A stretch of 53,083 bases of DNA from an uncultured Lachnospiraceae bacterium (GTDB lineage: Bacteria; Bacillota; Clostridia; Lachnospirales; Lachnospiraceae). The stretch spans positions 1 through 53,083 of the forward strand of contig ONCT01000015.1 in the NCBI GenBank assembly GCA_900316395.1. The letters are read 5' to 3'. How positions within the stretch are numbered: the stretch's first letter is position 1; every line of letters begins with the position of its first letter. Position numbers and translations under genes: made by a program. Shown piece by piece: positions 9,348-18,082 of the stretch. The notes beneath the pieces were generated by a model. It was not told where the DNA came from. It ran no database searches and worked only from the letters and a program-made list of their open reading frames with translations.

Positions 9348-10910
9348 ATGAAAGCAGTAAACATTATTAATAAAATCATATACGGATTAATTGCCATAAT
9401 GTTTTTATATATTATTGGAATTAATTTGCTAATGAATAGAAGAGACCAATATTGGGCTTATTATGATTTTTCTGTTTCTAAGTGGATATTGTTTTTTGTT
9501 GCGATGGCGATTGTGGCTCTTATATTATTTTTTGTGAGTAAGTTAGCTAAGAAAGAGAAAGCAGATAACAAAAAATATCTGCTTTTCTTAGTAATATCAT
9601 CGATTGTTTTGTTGATAATTCAAATAATTATTGTAAAAAACATATTCTTTCAAGTTGGATGGGATGTGTCTTATTTGAAGGAGGCGGCAGAACAATATGT
9701 TGATAATAATTTAGATGAGTTTCATAAGCATTATTTTGAGAAGAATCCTAATAATGTATTTATGTATGTGTTAACAATTGGTTTTATTAAGATCGGAAAG
9801 TATATAGGCTTTAATGGATATAAAGCCTTAGTATACGTTGGCGTGGTTTTAAATAATCTATCTGTTCTAATGACATCACTTGTTGTATATAAGGTTTCAA
9901 AGAAACGTGTTTGGGGATACGTTTCTTACCTTTTATCTGTCTTGCTTTTTGGGCTTTCACCATGGATGATAGCTCCTTATTCTGATATTTTTTCTATTCT
10001 TGTACCGGTACTAAGTCTTTACATTTTTCTTGTTGTAAGAGATTCGAAAATCAAATGGTTTATAAAGCCAATTCTCGTTGTAATATTGCCGAGTTTTGCT
10101 TATGCAATAAAGCCAACAAATCTATTTATTTTGTTTGCCATAGCGCTTTTTGAACTAATTCAAATAATAAGTAAACCAGACAAATTAAAATCCTTCCTTA
10201 AAATAATAATAGGTATTGGTGTGGGAGTAGCAGTAATCTTTTTGACAAAAGCAATAACATATAAAACCATTGATTATAAGGTTAATGATAATGTCGTTAT
10301 GCCAATGAGCCATTACTTATTATTAGGCTCACACTATAATATGGCGGGTCAATACAATGGTTTTGATGATGACTATACCTGTAGCTTTACAAGTAAAGAA
10401 GAGAAGTCCAAGGCAGATATTGCTAAAGTTATAGAGCGATATAAAGAGATGTTTCCTATACAATATATGCAGCACGTATGCAATAAAACATTTCTTAATT
10501 ATACCAATGGTATTATGGGATGGGGAAAAGAGGCTGGATTTGTACAGGAGCTGTATGAAAACGATTCAGCATTAGCAAACTCATTACGAAGCTTTTATTA
10601 TGTGGGTGGAGATGTTGTGTTAAGAGAGGAAAATGCCTTTCCTGAAGGAGGAGATAATTTCTCGATTTTTGCCAACCTGTCTCAAATAATATGGTATATG
10701 GTTTTGATTTTGTGCTTTGTTCAATCCATAAGAATGTGTTTTACAAAAAAAACCAATCCAGAAGCTGAAGATGTGCCTGTCATTGCAGGAATTACGATTT
10801 TGGGATTATTTGTATTTTTAACTTTGTTTGAAACAAATGCAAGATATATATTTTCTTTGTTGCCTATATTTATTGCTTATATTTTTGCAATTAGACAGCA
10901 GGAAGAATAA
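9348..10910 (+). CDS. Predicted GT-C fold membrane glycosyltransferase (paralogue of 19485-21089)
   Basis: This 520-residue protein has about twelve hydrophobic helices. After three N-terminal helices it has GWDVSYLKEAAEQYVD and NPNNVFMYVLTIG, a loop arrangement with an early Asp resembling the catalytic loop of GT-C mannosyltransferases (family 39/PMT-like). A later conserved patch, HYLLLGSHYNMAGQYNG, recurs almost unchanged in the protein at 19485 (WYLLLGSNYNSFGQFN), and both end with a FETNARYIFSLLPI-type helix, so the two are paralogues. The start lacks a good ribosome binding site. It precedes the five-gene tandem array, and its paralogue follows the array. It is predicted to act on lipid-linked sugars outside the membrane. 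Confidence 0.6.
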   Translation: MKAVNIINKIIYGLIAIMFLYIIGINLLMNRRDQYWAYYDFSVSKWILFFVAMAIVALILFFVSKLAKKEKADNKKYLLFLVISSIVLLIIQIIIVKNIFFQVGWDVSYLKEAAEQYVDNNLDEFHKHYFEKNPNNVFMYVLTIGFIKIGKYIGFNGYKALVYVGVVLNNLSVLMTSLVVYKVSKKRVWGYVSYLLSVLLFGLSPWMIAPYSDIFSILVPVLSLYIFLVVRDSKIKWFIKPILVVILPSFAYAIKPTNLFILFAIALFELIQIISKPDKLKSFLKIIIGIGVGVAVIFLTKAITYKTIDYKVNDNVVMPMSHYLLLGSHYNMAGQYNGFDDDYTCSFTSKEEKSKADIAKVIERYKEMFPIQYMQHVCNKTFLNYTNGIMGWGKEAGFVQELYENDSALANSLRSFYYVGGDVVLREENAFPEGGDNFSIFANLSQIIWYMVLILCFVQSIRMCFTKKTNPEAEDVPVIAGITILGLFVFLTLFETNARYIFSLLPIFIAYIFAIRQQEE

Positions 10911-10927
10911 GGTTATTGGAGAAATGT

Positions 10928-12154
10928 ATGGAGCTTAAGAAGAAAAAAGCCTGGTTTTTAGGATTTTTGGCTGTTATAGAGATATTGCTTTTTCTAAGGG
11001 ATTATGGTGGATATGTTAATTCATATAATTCATCTATCTTTGCCTTGTCATATAAATATGGTTTTATCTCAAGGGGACTAAGCGGAACAATTTTTCGTTT
11101 AGTAAATAAGGTTCTTCCTTTTGATATTATGAGTTATAACGGAGTACTAAGGTATTCACAGGTTGTTACAGCCCTATTTATGATACTCGTTTGGCTGTTT
11201 TGTTTTTATATTATATACAAATCAAATGAGAATAATTATAGACATATCCAAATAGTATCGGTTCTACTCGTTGTATTCTCGATTCCCTTCTTTTCTAATT
11301 CCTTTAATTTTGGAAGAGTGGACATTTATCTGGTAGCAACAGCAGTCCTTTGCGTTTTGATTTTATTATGGCGAAAAATGGAATGGCTTATAGTACCTCT
11401 TTCTTGCTTTGCCGTAATGTTTCATCAGGCATACGTGTTTATGTTCTTTAATGTAACACTAGTGATTCTGATTTATAGATTTATCGAATCAGATAAAAAA
11501 GGACGAGTAAAATATTTGGTATTGTTTATATTATCATTTGTAGGAGCATCGGTATTATTCTTATACCTTAATTTCTTCGCACATACAACGGATATAAGCA
11601 TATACAATAATGTGGTAGAGGATGCGGTGACCTTGTCTAAGGAAGATGAGGGATATCACAAGGCCTTATTGCAGCACGAGGTGCTTGGTATAGACCCTAC
11701 AACGTCAGAATGGGAACATCATCTTAAGAACTTTATTGAATTTCCTATTTTTGCATTAATAATGCTGCCATATATACTATTGGTGATACGCGTATTTGCA
11801 AATACAGTAAAAGAAGCGTCTCACAAGATAGACAAATTCAAGTATGTTGTTCTAGCCATTGGTATTTTGACAATAGTACCTATCCTGATTCTTAAGGTGG
11901 ATTATGGCAGATGGATGTTTTCAATCATAGTTTATTATATATTGATTTTTACATTTTTAATTGCAACAGGAGATAAGCATTTTACGTTAGCTCTTAATGG
12001 TGAAATAGATAGAATCAAGACAAAGCCCTTTGTCCTTATCTTTTATGTTCTGCCATTAATGGTTACCCCAATGTGGGATGTTAATATATGTATGGTTTCA
12101 GCACATCTTGCTGGAGACTTGAACAGTAACTTATTACATTTATGGGTAGACTAG
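10928..12154 (+). CDS. Uncharacterised multi-pass membrane protein, SYKYGFxSRG family, copy 1
   Basis: This 408-residue protein has about ten to eleven hydrophobic helices and no family I can name. It carries the signatures shared by the array: ALSYKYGFISRGLSGT (39-54), FNFGRVD, MFHQAYVFMF, HEVLGID and LKVDYGRW. The conserved charged residues (Arg, Asp, His, Glu, Lys) sit next to helices, which suggests a membrane enzyme rather than a structural protein. The ATG at 10928 is preferred over an upstream TTG because GGAG at 10918-10921 is correctly spaced. It is the first of five tandem copies separated by 5-13 bases. A GT-C/Wzy-like polymerase, ligase or glycosyltransferase role is a guess from context. 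Confidence 0.7.
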   Translation: MELKKKKAWFLGFLAVIEILLFLRDYGGYVNSYNSSIFALSYKYGFISRGLSGTIFRLVNKVLPFDIMSYNGVLRYSQVVTALFMILVWLFCFYIIYKSNENNYRHIQIVSVLLVVFSIPFFSNSFNFGRVDIYLVATAVLCVLILLWRKMEWLIVPLSCFAVMFHQAYVFMFFNVTLVILIYRFIESDKKGRVKYLVLFILSFVGASVLFLYLNFFAHTTDISIYNNVVEDAVTLSKEDEGYHKALLQHEVLGIDPTTSEWEHHLKNFIEFPIFALIMLPYILLVIRVFANTVKEASHKIDKFKYVVLAIGILTIVPILILKVDYGRWMFSIIVYYILIFTFLIATGDKHFTLALNGEIDRIKTKPFVLIFYVLPLMVTPMWDVNICMVSAHLAGDLNSNLLHLWVD

Positions 12155-12167
12155 GAGACCTATACTA

Positions 12168-13400
12168 ATGAATAGTAATGCTAAGATAAAAAAGCAAAAC
12201 TTAATATTTCTATTAACACTTTTAGTATTTGCCATACTATGCTTCCTTAAAGACTTTGGAAGTGCTATGAGTCATTATAATTCCACCTTATATTCATTTT
12301 CATATAAGTATGGTTTTATTTCGAGAGGATTTGTGGGTTCCTGCTATCACGCTCTTAATAAGATAGTGCCAATAGATTTAATGACATATCAAAGCCTATA
12401 TGTCTTTTCCATTGCAATGACCATAGTCCTTTTATTGACTATTTTCCTGTTCTATTATTATTGCCTGAGTAAATGCAGTGAGGAGAACTTACATAATATT
12501 AGAATGCTAATAGTATTTTTTTCTGTATTTACATTCTCTAATTTTTGGACAGCAGAGAACTTAGGAAGAATAGATATTTATTTTATTATACTTCTTCTTA
12601 TATCTGTAATACTAGTTGTTGAAGACAAGCTGGCATGGTTGGTGATTCCACTAATTGGAATATGTATGTGCGTTCACCAGGGCTTTACATTTACAAATGC
12701 TAATTTAATACTTGCTCTCTTGTTCTTTAGGGCAATGACAAGTAAAGAAAAAAATACAAGAAAGAAATACTTAATATATTTTATAATTACATTTGCAGAA
12801 ATATGCGTTCTGTTTTTGTATTTCGAATTGTTTAGTCATATGAGTGACACTGGAGTTGTTAATGAATTAATAAGTACTAGTATGAATCTTTCAAAAAGTG
12901 GCCATGATTATAATGAAACTATACTAAATCATGAGATTTTAGGACAGGGAGTTTTTGAGGATGAAATAGGTTATCACATAATTAATCTTAGAGAATTACC
13001 GTTTTTCCTAATAACATTTTGCCCATATATAATTATTTTTATTATCTTTGCTAAGAGGCTTCTCAAGGGAGAAAAGGGCACACAGCTACTAGGATATTTA
13101 GCAGTTGTGTTAGGAGGACTTACTTTGCTGCCGGAGATGATACTTAAGGTTGACTTTGGAAGGTATGCATACTATACATTTTTCTATTATATTTTGATTG
13201 TTATCTGTCTGATTGTTATGGGAGATAACAAGACAATAGATGCCTTTAATAGTGTAAAGCAGTCAGTGAACAAAAAAATCAGTTTTGGAAAACTACTAAT
13301 AGTTTATCCATTGATATTTATGCCATTTTCAGATTGGTTTATATCAGATATTACATTAAGGCTTTGTGATATATTTTTACCAGGATGGTTATTTAAATAA
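12168..13400 (+). CDS. SYKYGFxSRG family membrane protein, copy 2
   Basis: This 410-residue second tandem copy has SFSYKYGFISRGFVGS near the N-terminus, ENLGRID, VHQGFTF (Met-Phe replaced by Cys-Val before the His), HEILGQ and LKVDFGRY. Helix number and order match copy 1. An AGGAG at 12153-12157 overlaps the stop region of copy 1 and serves the ATG at 12168. It is the most diverged of copies 1-4, especially in the His-Gln segment. Function is unknown. The spread of sequence between copies argues for old duplications with different specificities rather than simple dosage. Confidence 0.7.
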   Translation: MNSNAKIKKQNLIFLLTLLVFAILCFLKDFGSAMSHYNSTLYSFSYKYGFISRGFVGSCYHALNKIVPIDLMTYQSLYVFSIAMTIVLLLTIFLFYYYCLSKCSEENLHNIRMLIVFFSVFTFSNFWTAENLGRIDIYFIILLLISVILVVEDKLAWLVIPLIGICMCVHQGFTFTNANLILALLFFRAMTSKEKNTRKKYLIYFIITFAEICVLFLYFELFSHMSDTGVVNELISTSMNLSKSGHDYNETILNHEILGQGVFEDEIGYHIINLRELPFFLITFCPYIIIFIIFAKRLLKGEKGTQLLGYLAVVLGGLTLLPEMILKVDFGRYAYYTFFYYILIVICLIVMGDNKTIDAFNSVKQSVNKKISFGKLLIVYPLIFMPFSDWFISDITLRLCDIFLPGWLFK

Positions 13401-13405
13401 TAATT

Positions 13406-14629
13406 ATGAAAAATATTTTTGCAGATGATAAGAAAAGAAACAATATAATATTCGGATTCCTATGGGCAATACTTACAGTAGGCTTATTCTTAACATGGTA
13501 CGCTCATTGGTGCAAAATATATAACACATCACTCCTTGCCATATCTTATAAATATGGATTCACATCAAGAGGTCTTATTGGAACAATATATCAGACCTTA
13601 GGATCATTTCTAGGAGTTGATATATGGACATACGGAGCTGCTAAGAATTTTTATTTGCTATGCACAGCGATATTCTTTGGACTATTTGCAGTTGTAATGG
13701 TAATTGCCCTTAGAAAAACTGGCCAGAGCGAGAAAAAAATAATGCAGTATCTCATACTTCTACTTACGATATTTACTGTGCCAACCTTTGCTTGTGAATT
13801 TAATTTTGGAAGAATAGATATTTTTATGCTAGCATCAAGCCTGGTTGCTATTTTACTACTCTTAATTGAGAAAGCAGAATGGCTAGTTATACCCCTTAGT
13901 GCTTGTGGTGTTATGTTCCATCAGGGATATGTATTTATGTTTTACAATATTGTTCTTGTGATTCTGTTTGTGAAGATTATAGATTCTGACAAGAATAAGA
14001 AACGAAAATACATAATTATTATGGTGCTGTCAATTTTGATCTGCTGCGCATTATTTATATGGTTCCAAATTATTTATAGAGGTGGTGCACATGAGTATTT
14101 CGATGAGATTCTTGAGAATGCCAAGATGGTAGGAAGAAATGGAAAGGCTCATACAGATTTAATACGTGCAGAGATTCTGGGTATTGATTTAACAGAAGAA
14201 GAGAGAAAATACAGGCACTGTAATGTTGAAGAAATAATTGCCTGGATAGTGCTTATGTGCCCATACATTTTTATTGTAGCAAGGACATTTATAAGCCTGA
14301 TTAAAAAGCAGAAAATGTTTTGGCATAAAATGAAATATTTGGCGTTGGGCATTGGTTCATTAACAATGCTTCCTGACTTTTTGTTCAAGGTAGATTTTGG
14401 CCGTTGGACCTACGCAGTGGTTTGCTACTATATGCTTGTCTTTATAGTAATGATAGCCCTAAGAGACAAGGATTTTATAGAAGAAGTACATAGGGATGTT
14501 AGTACTGTGCGTGGCAAAGTGTTTACGCCACTCTTATTTGCCTATCCGATGCTTTTTGTACCATTTAATGACATTGTTATATCGGAGTTGGTGGATAGAG
14601 TTTGTATTTTGGTAAGAAATATTTTTTAG
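13406..14629 (+). CDS. SYKYGFxSRG family membrane protein, copy 3
   Basis: This 407-residue third copy has AISYKYGFTSRGLIGTIYQ, FNFGRID, VMFHQGYVFMFYN, RAEILGID (His of the HE pair replaced by Ala) and FKVDFGRW, then a C-terminal AYPMLFVPFND segment. It is clearly closest to copy 4: both share the GGAH loop at about two-fifths to one-half of the length and near-identical first and third motifs. The ATG at 13406 follows the copy 2 stop by five bases with only a weak ribosome binding site, so translation is probably coupled. Function is unknown. Confidence 0.7.
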   Translation: MKNIFADDKKRNNIIFGFLWAILTVGLFLTWYAHWCKIYNTSLLAISYKYGFTSRGLIGTIYQTLGSFLGVDIWTYGAAKNFYLLCTAIFFGLFAVVMVIALRKTGQSEKKIMQYLILLLTIFTVPTFACEFNFGRIDIFMLASSLVAILLLLIEKAEWLVIPLSACGVMFHQGYVFMFYNIVLVILFVKIIDSDKNKKRKYIIIMVLSILICCALFIWFQIIYRGGAHEYFDEILENAKMVGRNGKAHTDLIRAEILGIDLTEEERKYRHCNVEEIIAWIVLMCPYIFIVARTFISLIKKQKMFWHKMKYLALGIGSLTMLPDFLFKVDFGRWTYAVVCYYMLVFIVMIALRDKDFIEEVHRDVSTVRGKVFTPLLFAYPMLFVPFNDIVISELVDRVCILVRNIF

Positions 14630-14638
14630 GAACAGAGT

Positions 14639-15868
14639 ATGCAGAAGATATTACAGGATGAAAAAAAACGAAATATGTTTTTGTTTCTGGTTATATGGGG
14701 AATTATTACCATAGGACTCTTCTTGAGAACATTTGACTGGATGGCAAATTCATATAATACTTCAATTCTAGCGATTTCGTATAAATATGGTTTTACATCC
14801 AGGGGATTAATAGGAACAATATATCAGTTTCTGGGAAATCTTGTGGGTGTAGATATTTGGAATTATTTTGTTGCATTAAAGTTCTATGTTATATGTACTA
14901 TAGTTTGTTACATTGCATTTGCAATTATGATGCTTCTGTTTCTTAATAAAACAAGCATTGACAACAAAAAAATGCAGCAGTATTTGATATTGATAAATAC
15001 TATATTCTTTATAACCATGTTCGCGGCAGAGAAGAACTTTGGCCGAATAGATATGTTTATGCTGGTGCTAACGATTCTTGCGGCCTACCTAATTGCCATA
15101 GAAAAATTTGTGTGGCTCATAGTTCCGCTTACGGCTGTATGTGTTATGTTCCATCAGGGATATGTGTTCATGTTCTATAATGTGGTGCTTGTTCTTCTGT
15201 TCTATAGAATACTAACTAAAGAGGGAAAGGAACGCAATAAATACGTAATAGTATTTGCACTTTCTTTAGTGATATGCGCCATTTTGTTCTTCTGGTTTCA
15301 GGTAGCATATAGAGGCGGAGCCCATGATTATTACTATGAGGCAAGAGAGCATGCCACCACCATGGGAGTTGAGGGCAAGCCTCATGATGAATTGCTACGG
15401 GCTGAGCTTTTGGGAGTAGATTTACATGATGAAGAATTAAAATACAGATTAAGTAACGTAATAGAGCTAATAATCTTCCTTGTTTTCTTCTCTCCTTATA
15501 TTATATTTGTGGGAAAAGTACTTCTGCGAACCATAAAAAAACAAACAGAGCTGTCACGGAAGCTAATTTACTTAGCACTTGTTTTAGGACCATTGACATT
15601 ACTTCCCAATTATATATTTAAGGTTGACTATGGAAGATGGACATTTGCTGCTGTAACCTATTTCTTGTTGATATTTATATTCATGTATTCTATTAACGAA
15701 AGAGACATAATAGAAAGTGTAGATGAAGGATTAGAACGTATTAAGAATCGAGTGTATAGACCGTTTATTTTTGTTACGCCACTTCTGTTTGTGCCATTTA
15801 AGGATGTGTCGGTTACTGTATTCACAGAACGATTGTGTGAGCTGTTTAGAAATATTGTTGGTATTTAG
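14639..15868 (+). CDS. SYKYGFxSRG family membrane protein, copy 4
   Basis: This 409-residue fourth copy has AISYKYGFTSRGLIGTIYQ identical to copy 3, KNFGRID, VMFHQGYVFMFYN, RAELLGVD and FKVDYGRW, ending in VTPLLFVPFKDV. Similarity to copy 3 extends along the whole protein, including the GGAHDYYYEA loop, so this pair is the most recent duplication visible in the array. AGGAA just upstream of ATG 14639 is an acceptable ribosome binding site. About eleven helices are predicted by eye. Function is unknown; it shares the operon and presumably the pathway with its neighbours. Confidence 0.7.
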   Translation: MQKILQDEKKRNMFLFLVIWGIITIGLFLRTFDWMANSYNTSILAISYKYGFTSRGLIGTIYQFLGNLVGVDIWNYFVALKFYVICTIVCYIAFAIMMLLFLNKTSIDNKKMQQYLILINTIFFITMFAAEKNFGRIDMFMLVLTILAAYLIAIEKFVWLIVPLTAVCVMFHQGYVFMFYNVVLVLLFYRILTKEGKERNKYVIVFALSLVICAILFFWFQVAYRGGAHDYYYEAREHATTMGVEGKPHDELLRAELLGVDLHDEELKYRLSNVIELIIFLVFFSPYIIFVGKVLLRTIKKQTELSRKLIYLALVLGPLTLLPNYIFKVDYGRWTFAAVTYFLLIFIFMYSINERDIIESVDEGLERIKNRVYRPFIFVTPLLFVPFKDVSVTVFTERLCELFRNIVGI

Positions 15869-15873
15869 GAGAT

Positions 15874-16959
15874 ATGATGAAGAATTTTTTTAAGAGTAAA
15901 GATTTTTTGTTTTTAGTTTTGCTTGGAATATTTGGGATTTTATTTGTGATATGGAGCTTTGATGGCAATATAATCCCACAGAATACAACGCTTTATGCCA
16001 TGACCTATGAATATGGATTTGTGTCAAGAGGTTTACTTGGAACTATATGGACTTATATAGGCGAGCTTACTGGGCTTAACACAATGTCATATAATGGCAT
16101 ATATGCTTTGTCAAAGCTGTTTCTTGTTATATTCTGTATTGTTTTAATGATATTCTTCCTTCAGATTATTCTTAAGACAAAAGAGCAGGATAAAAAATAC
16201 ATGTACTACCTTATTGTGTTTTTCTCCATTTTTAATTTCCCTATGTTTGCTGGAGAGCATAACTTCGGTAGGGTGGATGTAGTACTAGTAATAATTACTT
16301 TCATTTGTTGTATACTAATTGTTCAGGGATTCTTAGAGTGGCTTGTGCCGATTCTATGTGGTATAGCAATGCTGTTCCACCAGGGATATGTATTTATGTA
16401 TGTAAATATTGTCCTGATTCTGTTGCTGTTTAAAGCATTAAAGGATACATCGAAGATTTCAAAAAAATATGCCACCCTATTTATTATTACTCTTGTAGTG
16501 GTTTCGGTTCTGTTTATTTATTTTGAGTTTATTTCTTCCTACAACCTGACAGAGTCACAGGCTACGCATATAGTTGAATACGCCAAAAGCCTGTCTGCAA
16601 ATGGTAGTGATTATAGTGTGTCCTTGATTGACCATGAAGTTTTTGGCAAAGATGTATTTGAGGCTGAATGGCCATATCACTTAGTATGCTATATAGAAAC
16701 GCCGATTTTTTTGGTTCTCTTTTCACCATATATTGTTTTATTTGTATTATTTTTTAGGAACATTTTAAGGGAGACAAAAGGGGACAAGCTTACCTATGTT
16801 AAGTATCTTTTCTTGCTTTTAGGAGGAGCGACTAATATACCAGAGATAATCCTTAAGACTGATTATGGAAGATATGCGTATTCATTAATATTCTATTATC
16901 TTGGAGCAATTCTTTGTCTGATGGCAATGGGTGATAAGATAATATGGAATAAATATTAG
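15874..16959 (+). CDS. SYKYGFxSRG family membrane protein, copy 5, C-terminus frameshifted
   Basis: This copy has AMTYEYGFVSRGLLGTIW, HNFGRVD, MLFHQGYVFMY, DHEVFGKD and LKTDYGRY in the normal order, with AGGAG directly before the start. It stops at 361 residues, right after GDKIIWNKY, about 45 residues short of its sisters. The missing C-terminal helix is still recognisable just downstream in another frame (see 16953-17048). The gene has therefore suffered a small deletion plus frameshift. All five core motifs lie before the break, so the product might be unstable or still partly functional. Confidence 0.7.
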   Translation: MMKNFFKSKDFLFLVLLGIFGILFVIWSFDGNIIPQNTTLYAMTYEYGFVSRGLLGTIWTYIGELTGLNTMSYNGIYALSKLFLVIFCIVLMIFFLQIILKTKEQDKKYMYYLIVFFSIFNFPMFAGEHNFGRVDVVLVIITFICCILIVQGFLEWLVPILCGIAMLFHQGYVFMYVNIVLILLLFKALKDTSKISKKYATLFIITLVVVSVLFIYFEFISSYNLTESQATHIVEYAKSLSANGSDYSVSLIDHEVFGKDVFEAEWPYHLVCYIETPIFLVLFSPYIVLFVLFFRNILRETKGDKLTYVKYLFLLLGGATNIPEIILKTDYGRYAYSLIFYYLGAILCLMAMGDKIIWNKY

Positions 16960-17048
16960 TAGCATATCCTATAGTATATATGCCATTTTATGATGTATAT
17001 ATTTGCAAAGCAATGGGAAGATTTGTGTATCATGTCTTCGGCCTATAG
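16953..17048 (+). pseudogene. Out-of-frame C-terminal remnant of array copy 5
   Basis: In the frame that reads codon 16959-16961 as GTA, the sequence encodes VAYPIVYMPFYDVYICKA and continues to a stop at 17046-17048. This matches the C-terminal helix of the sister proteins (AYPMLFVPFNDIVISELV in copy 3, VYPLIFMPFSDWFIS in copy 2). It has no start of its own and follows the premature stop of copy 5 directly. Confidence 0.75.
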
Positions 17049-17080
17049 GGAAAGAATAGGAGTATAGATTAGAATTAAAA

Positions 17081-18082
17081 ATGGAATTCTTACTTAGAGA
17101 TAACCAAAAAGAAAAAATACAAGTTGTAAGAGCTGTTGCTATTTTTATGGTAATAGTAACCCATACCGTTCTTTTTAACCCCTATGAGATATATATAAGA
17201 CCATTTGTTAATCCGGCGGTTGGAATCTTTATATTTCTTTCAGGTCTTTTGACCAAGGAAGAAATACAAGGCAAAGAGATACTTTCCTTTTACAAGAGAA
17301 GGCTTCTTCGTGTGTTTATTCCATATACATTATGGTCAATTATTTACGTTGTGTTTCAAGGAAACTATGACACGGCAATAAAGGACTATCTTACAGGTAA
17401 TTGTTGTAGCACCTTTTATTATATTCTTGTCTATATGCAGTTAGTTGTAATTGCGCCACTTGTAGGAATGCTTATTCGTTCTAAGCTGTGGTGGATTGGC
17501 TTTATTATAACTCCGGTTGCTATAATTGCCGAATATATATTAGCTTACTATGGAATAAATCTTACATACCCATATAATATTAACAATTTTCTTGTATGGT
17601 TTATTTTCTTTTATATGGGAATGTTTATAAGAATTAGGTATAAGAATAAGAAGAAGGTTTCGTCCACAGGGATAAATGTAACATGCATAATACTAATACC
17701 TTTATGTATAACTCTTGAATTGTTAGAAGGTCATTTTTGGCTTTCAATGGGAAGAGATGATTTTGCCAATACTCAAGTAAAGCTTTCTGCTATGTGTACA
17801 GCAATAGTGGTGTGTATTCTTATAGCCTCAATTATACTTAATAATAGCGAGAGAAAACCATTTAAATTATTTGTCTTAATAGGTGATGCATCATTTGGAT
17901 TATATCTGATACATCAGCTTTTGATTGGGATATGGGGAAGGTACTTTCCTAATCTTATAATTGCAAGTGATTATTGGTTTATTATTGAAGCGGTTATTGT
18001 ACTAATAATTGGATTTATTATTATTTATATATTACAGAGGATTCTTGGGAAGAAGATAGGTCGTATATTAGGAGTGTATTAA
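17081..18082 (+). CDS. Acyltransferase-3 family membrane protein
   Basis: This is a 333-residue OafA-type acyltransferase. The N-terminal helix has IQVVRAVAIFMVIVTHTV (conserved Arg and His), followed by GIFIFLSGLLTKEE and RRLLRVFIPYTLWSIIY, the standard order of the family. About ten helices end in a short basic tail. The ATG at 17081 has only a distant AGGAG (around 17059), so initiation may be weak. Its stop TAA overlaps the next ATG (TAATG), showing coupling with the GT-C gene that follows. It directly follows the tandem array and the out-of-frame remnant. Confidence 0.83.
   Translation: MEFLLRDNQKEKIQVVRAVAIFMVIVTHTVLFNPYEIYIRPFVNPAVGIFIFLSGLLTKEEIQGKEILSFYKRRLLRVFIPYTLWSIIYVVFQGNYDTAIKDYLTGNCCSTFYYILVYMQLVVIAPLVGMLIRSKLWWIGFIITPVAIIAEYILAYYGINLTYPYNINNFLVWFIFFYMGMFIRIRYKNKKKVSSTGINVTCIILIPLCITLELLEGHFWLSMGRDDFANTQVKLSAMCTAIVVCILIASIILNNSERKPFKLFVLIGDASFGLYLIHQLLIGIWGRYFPNLIIASDYWFIIEAVIVLIIGFIIIYILQRILGKKIGRILGVY

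Noticed and set aside
16940..16965. Programmed ribosomal frameshift in array copy 5
   Set aside because: No slippery heptamer or downstream structure is obvious, and about 20 residues are also missing, so deletion with frameshift explains it better.
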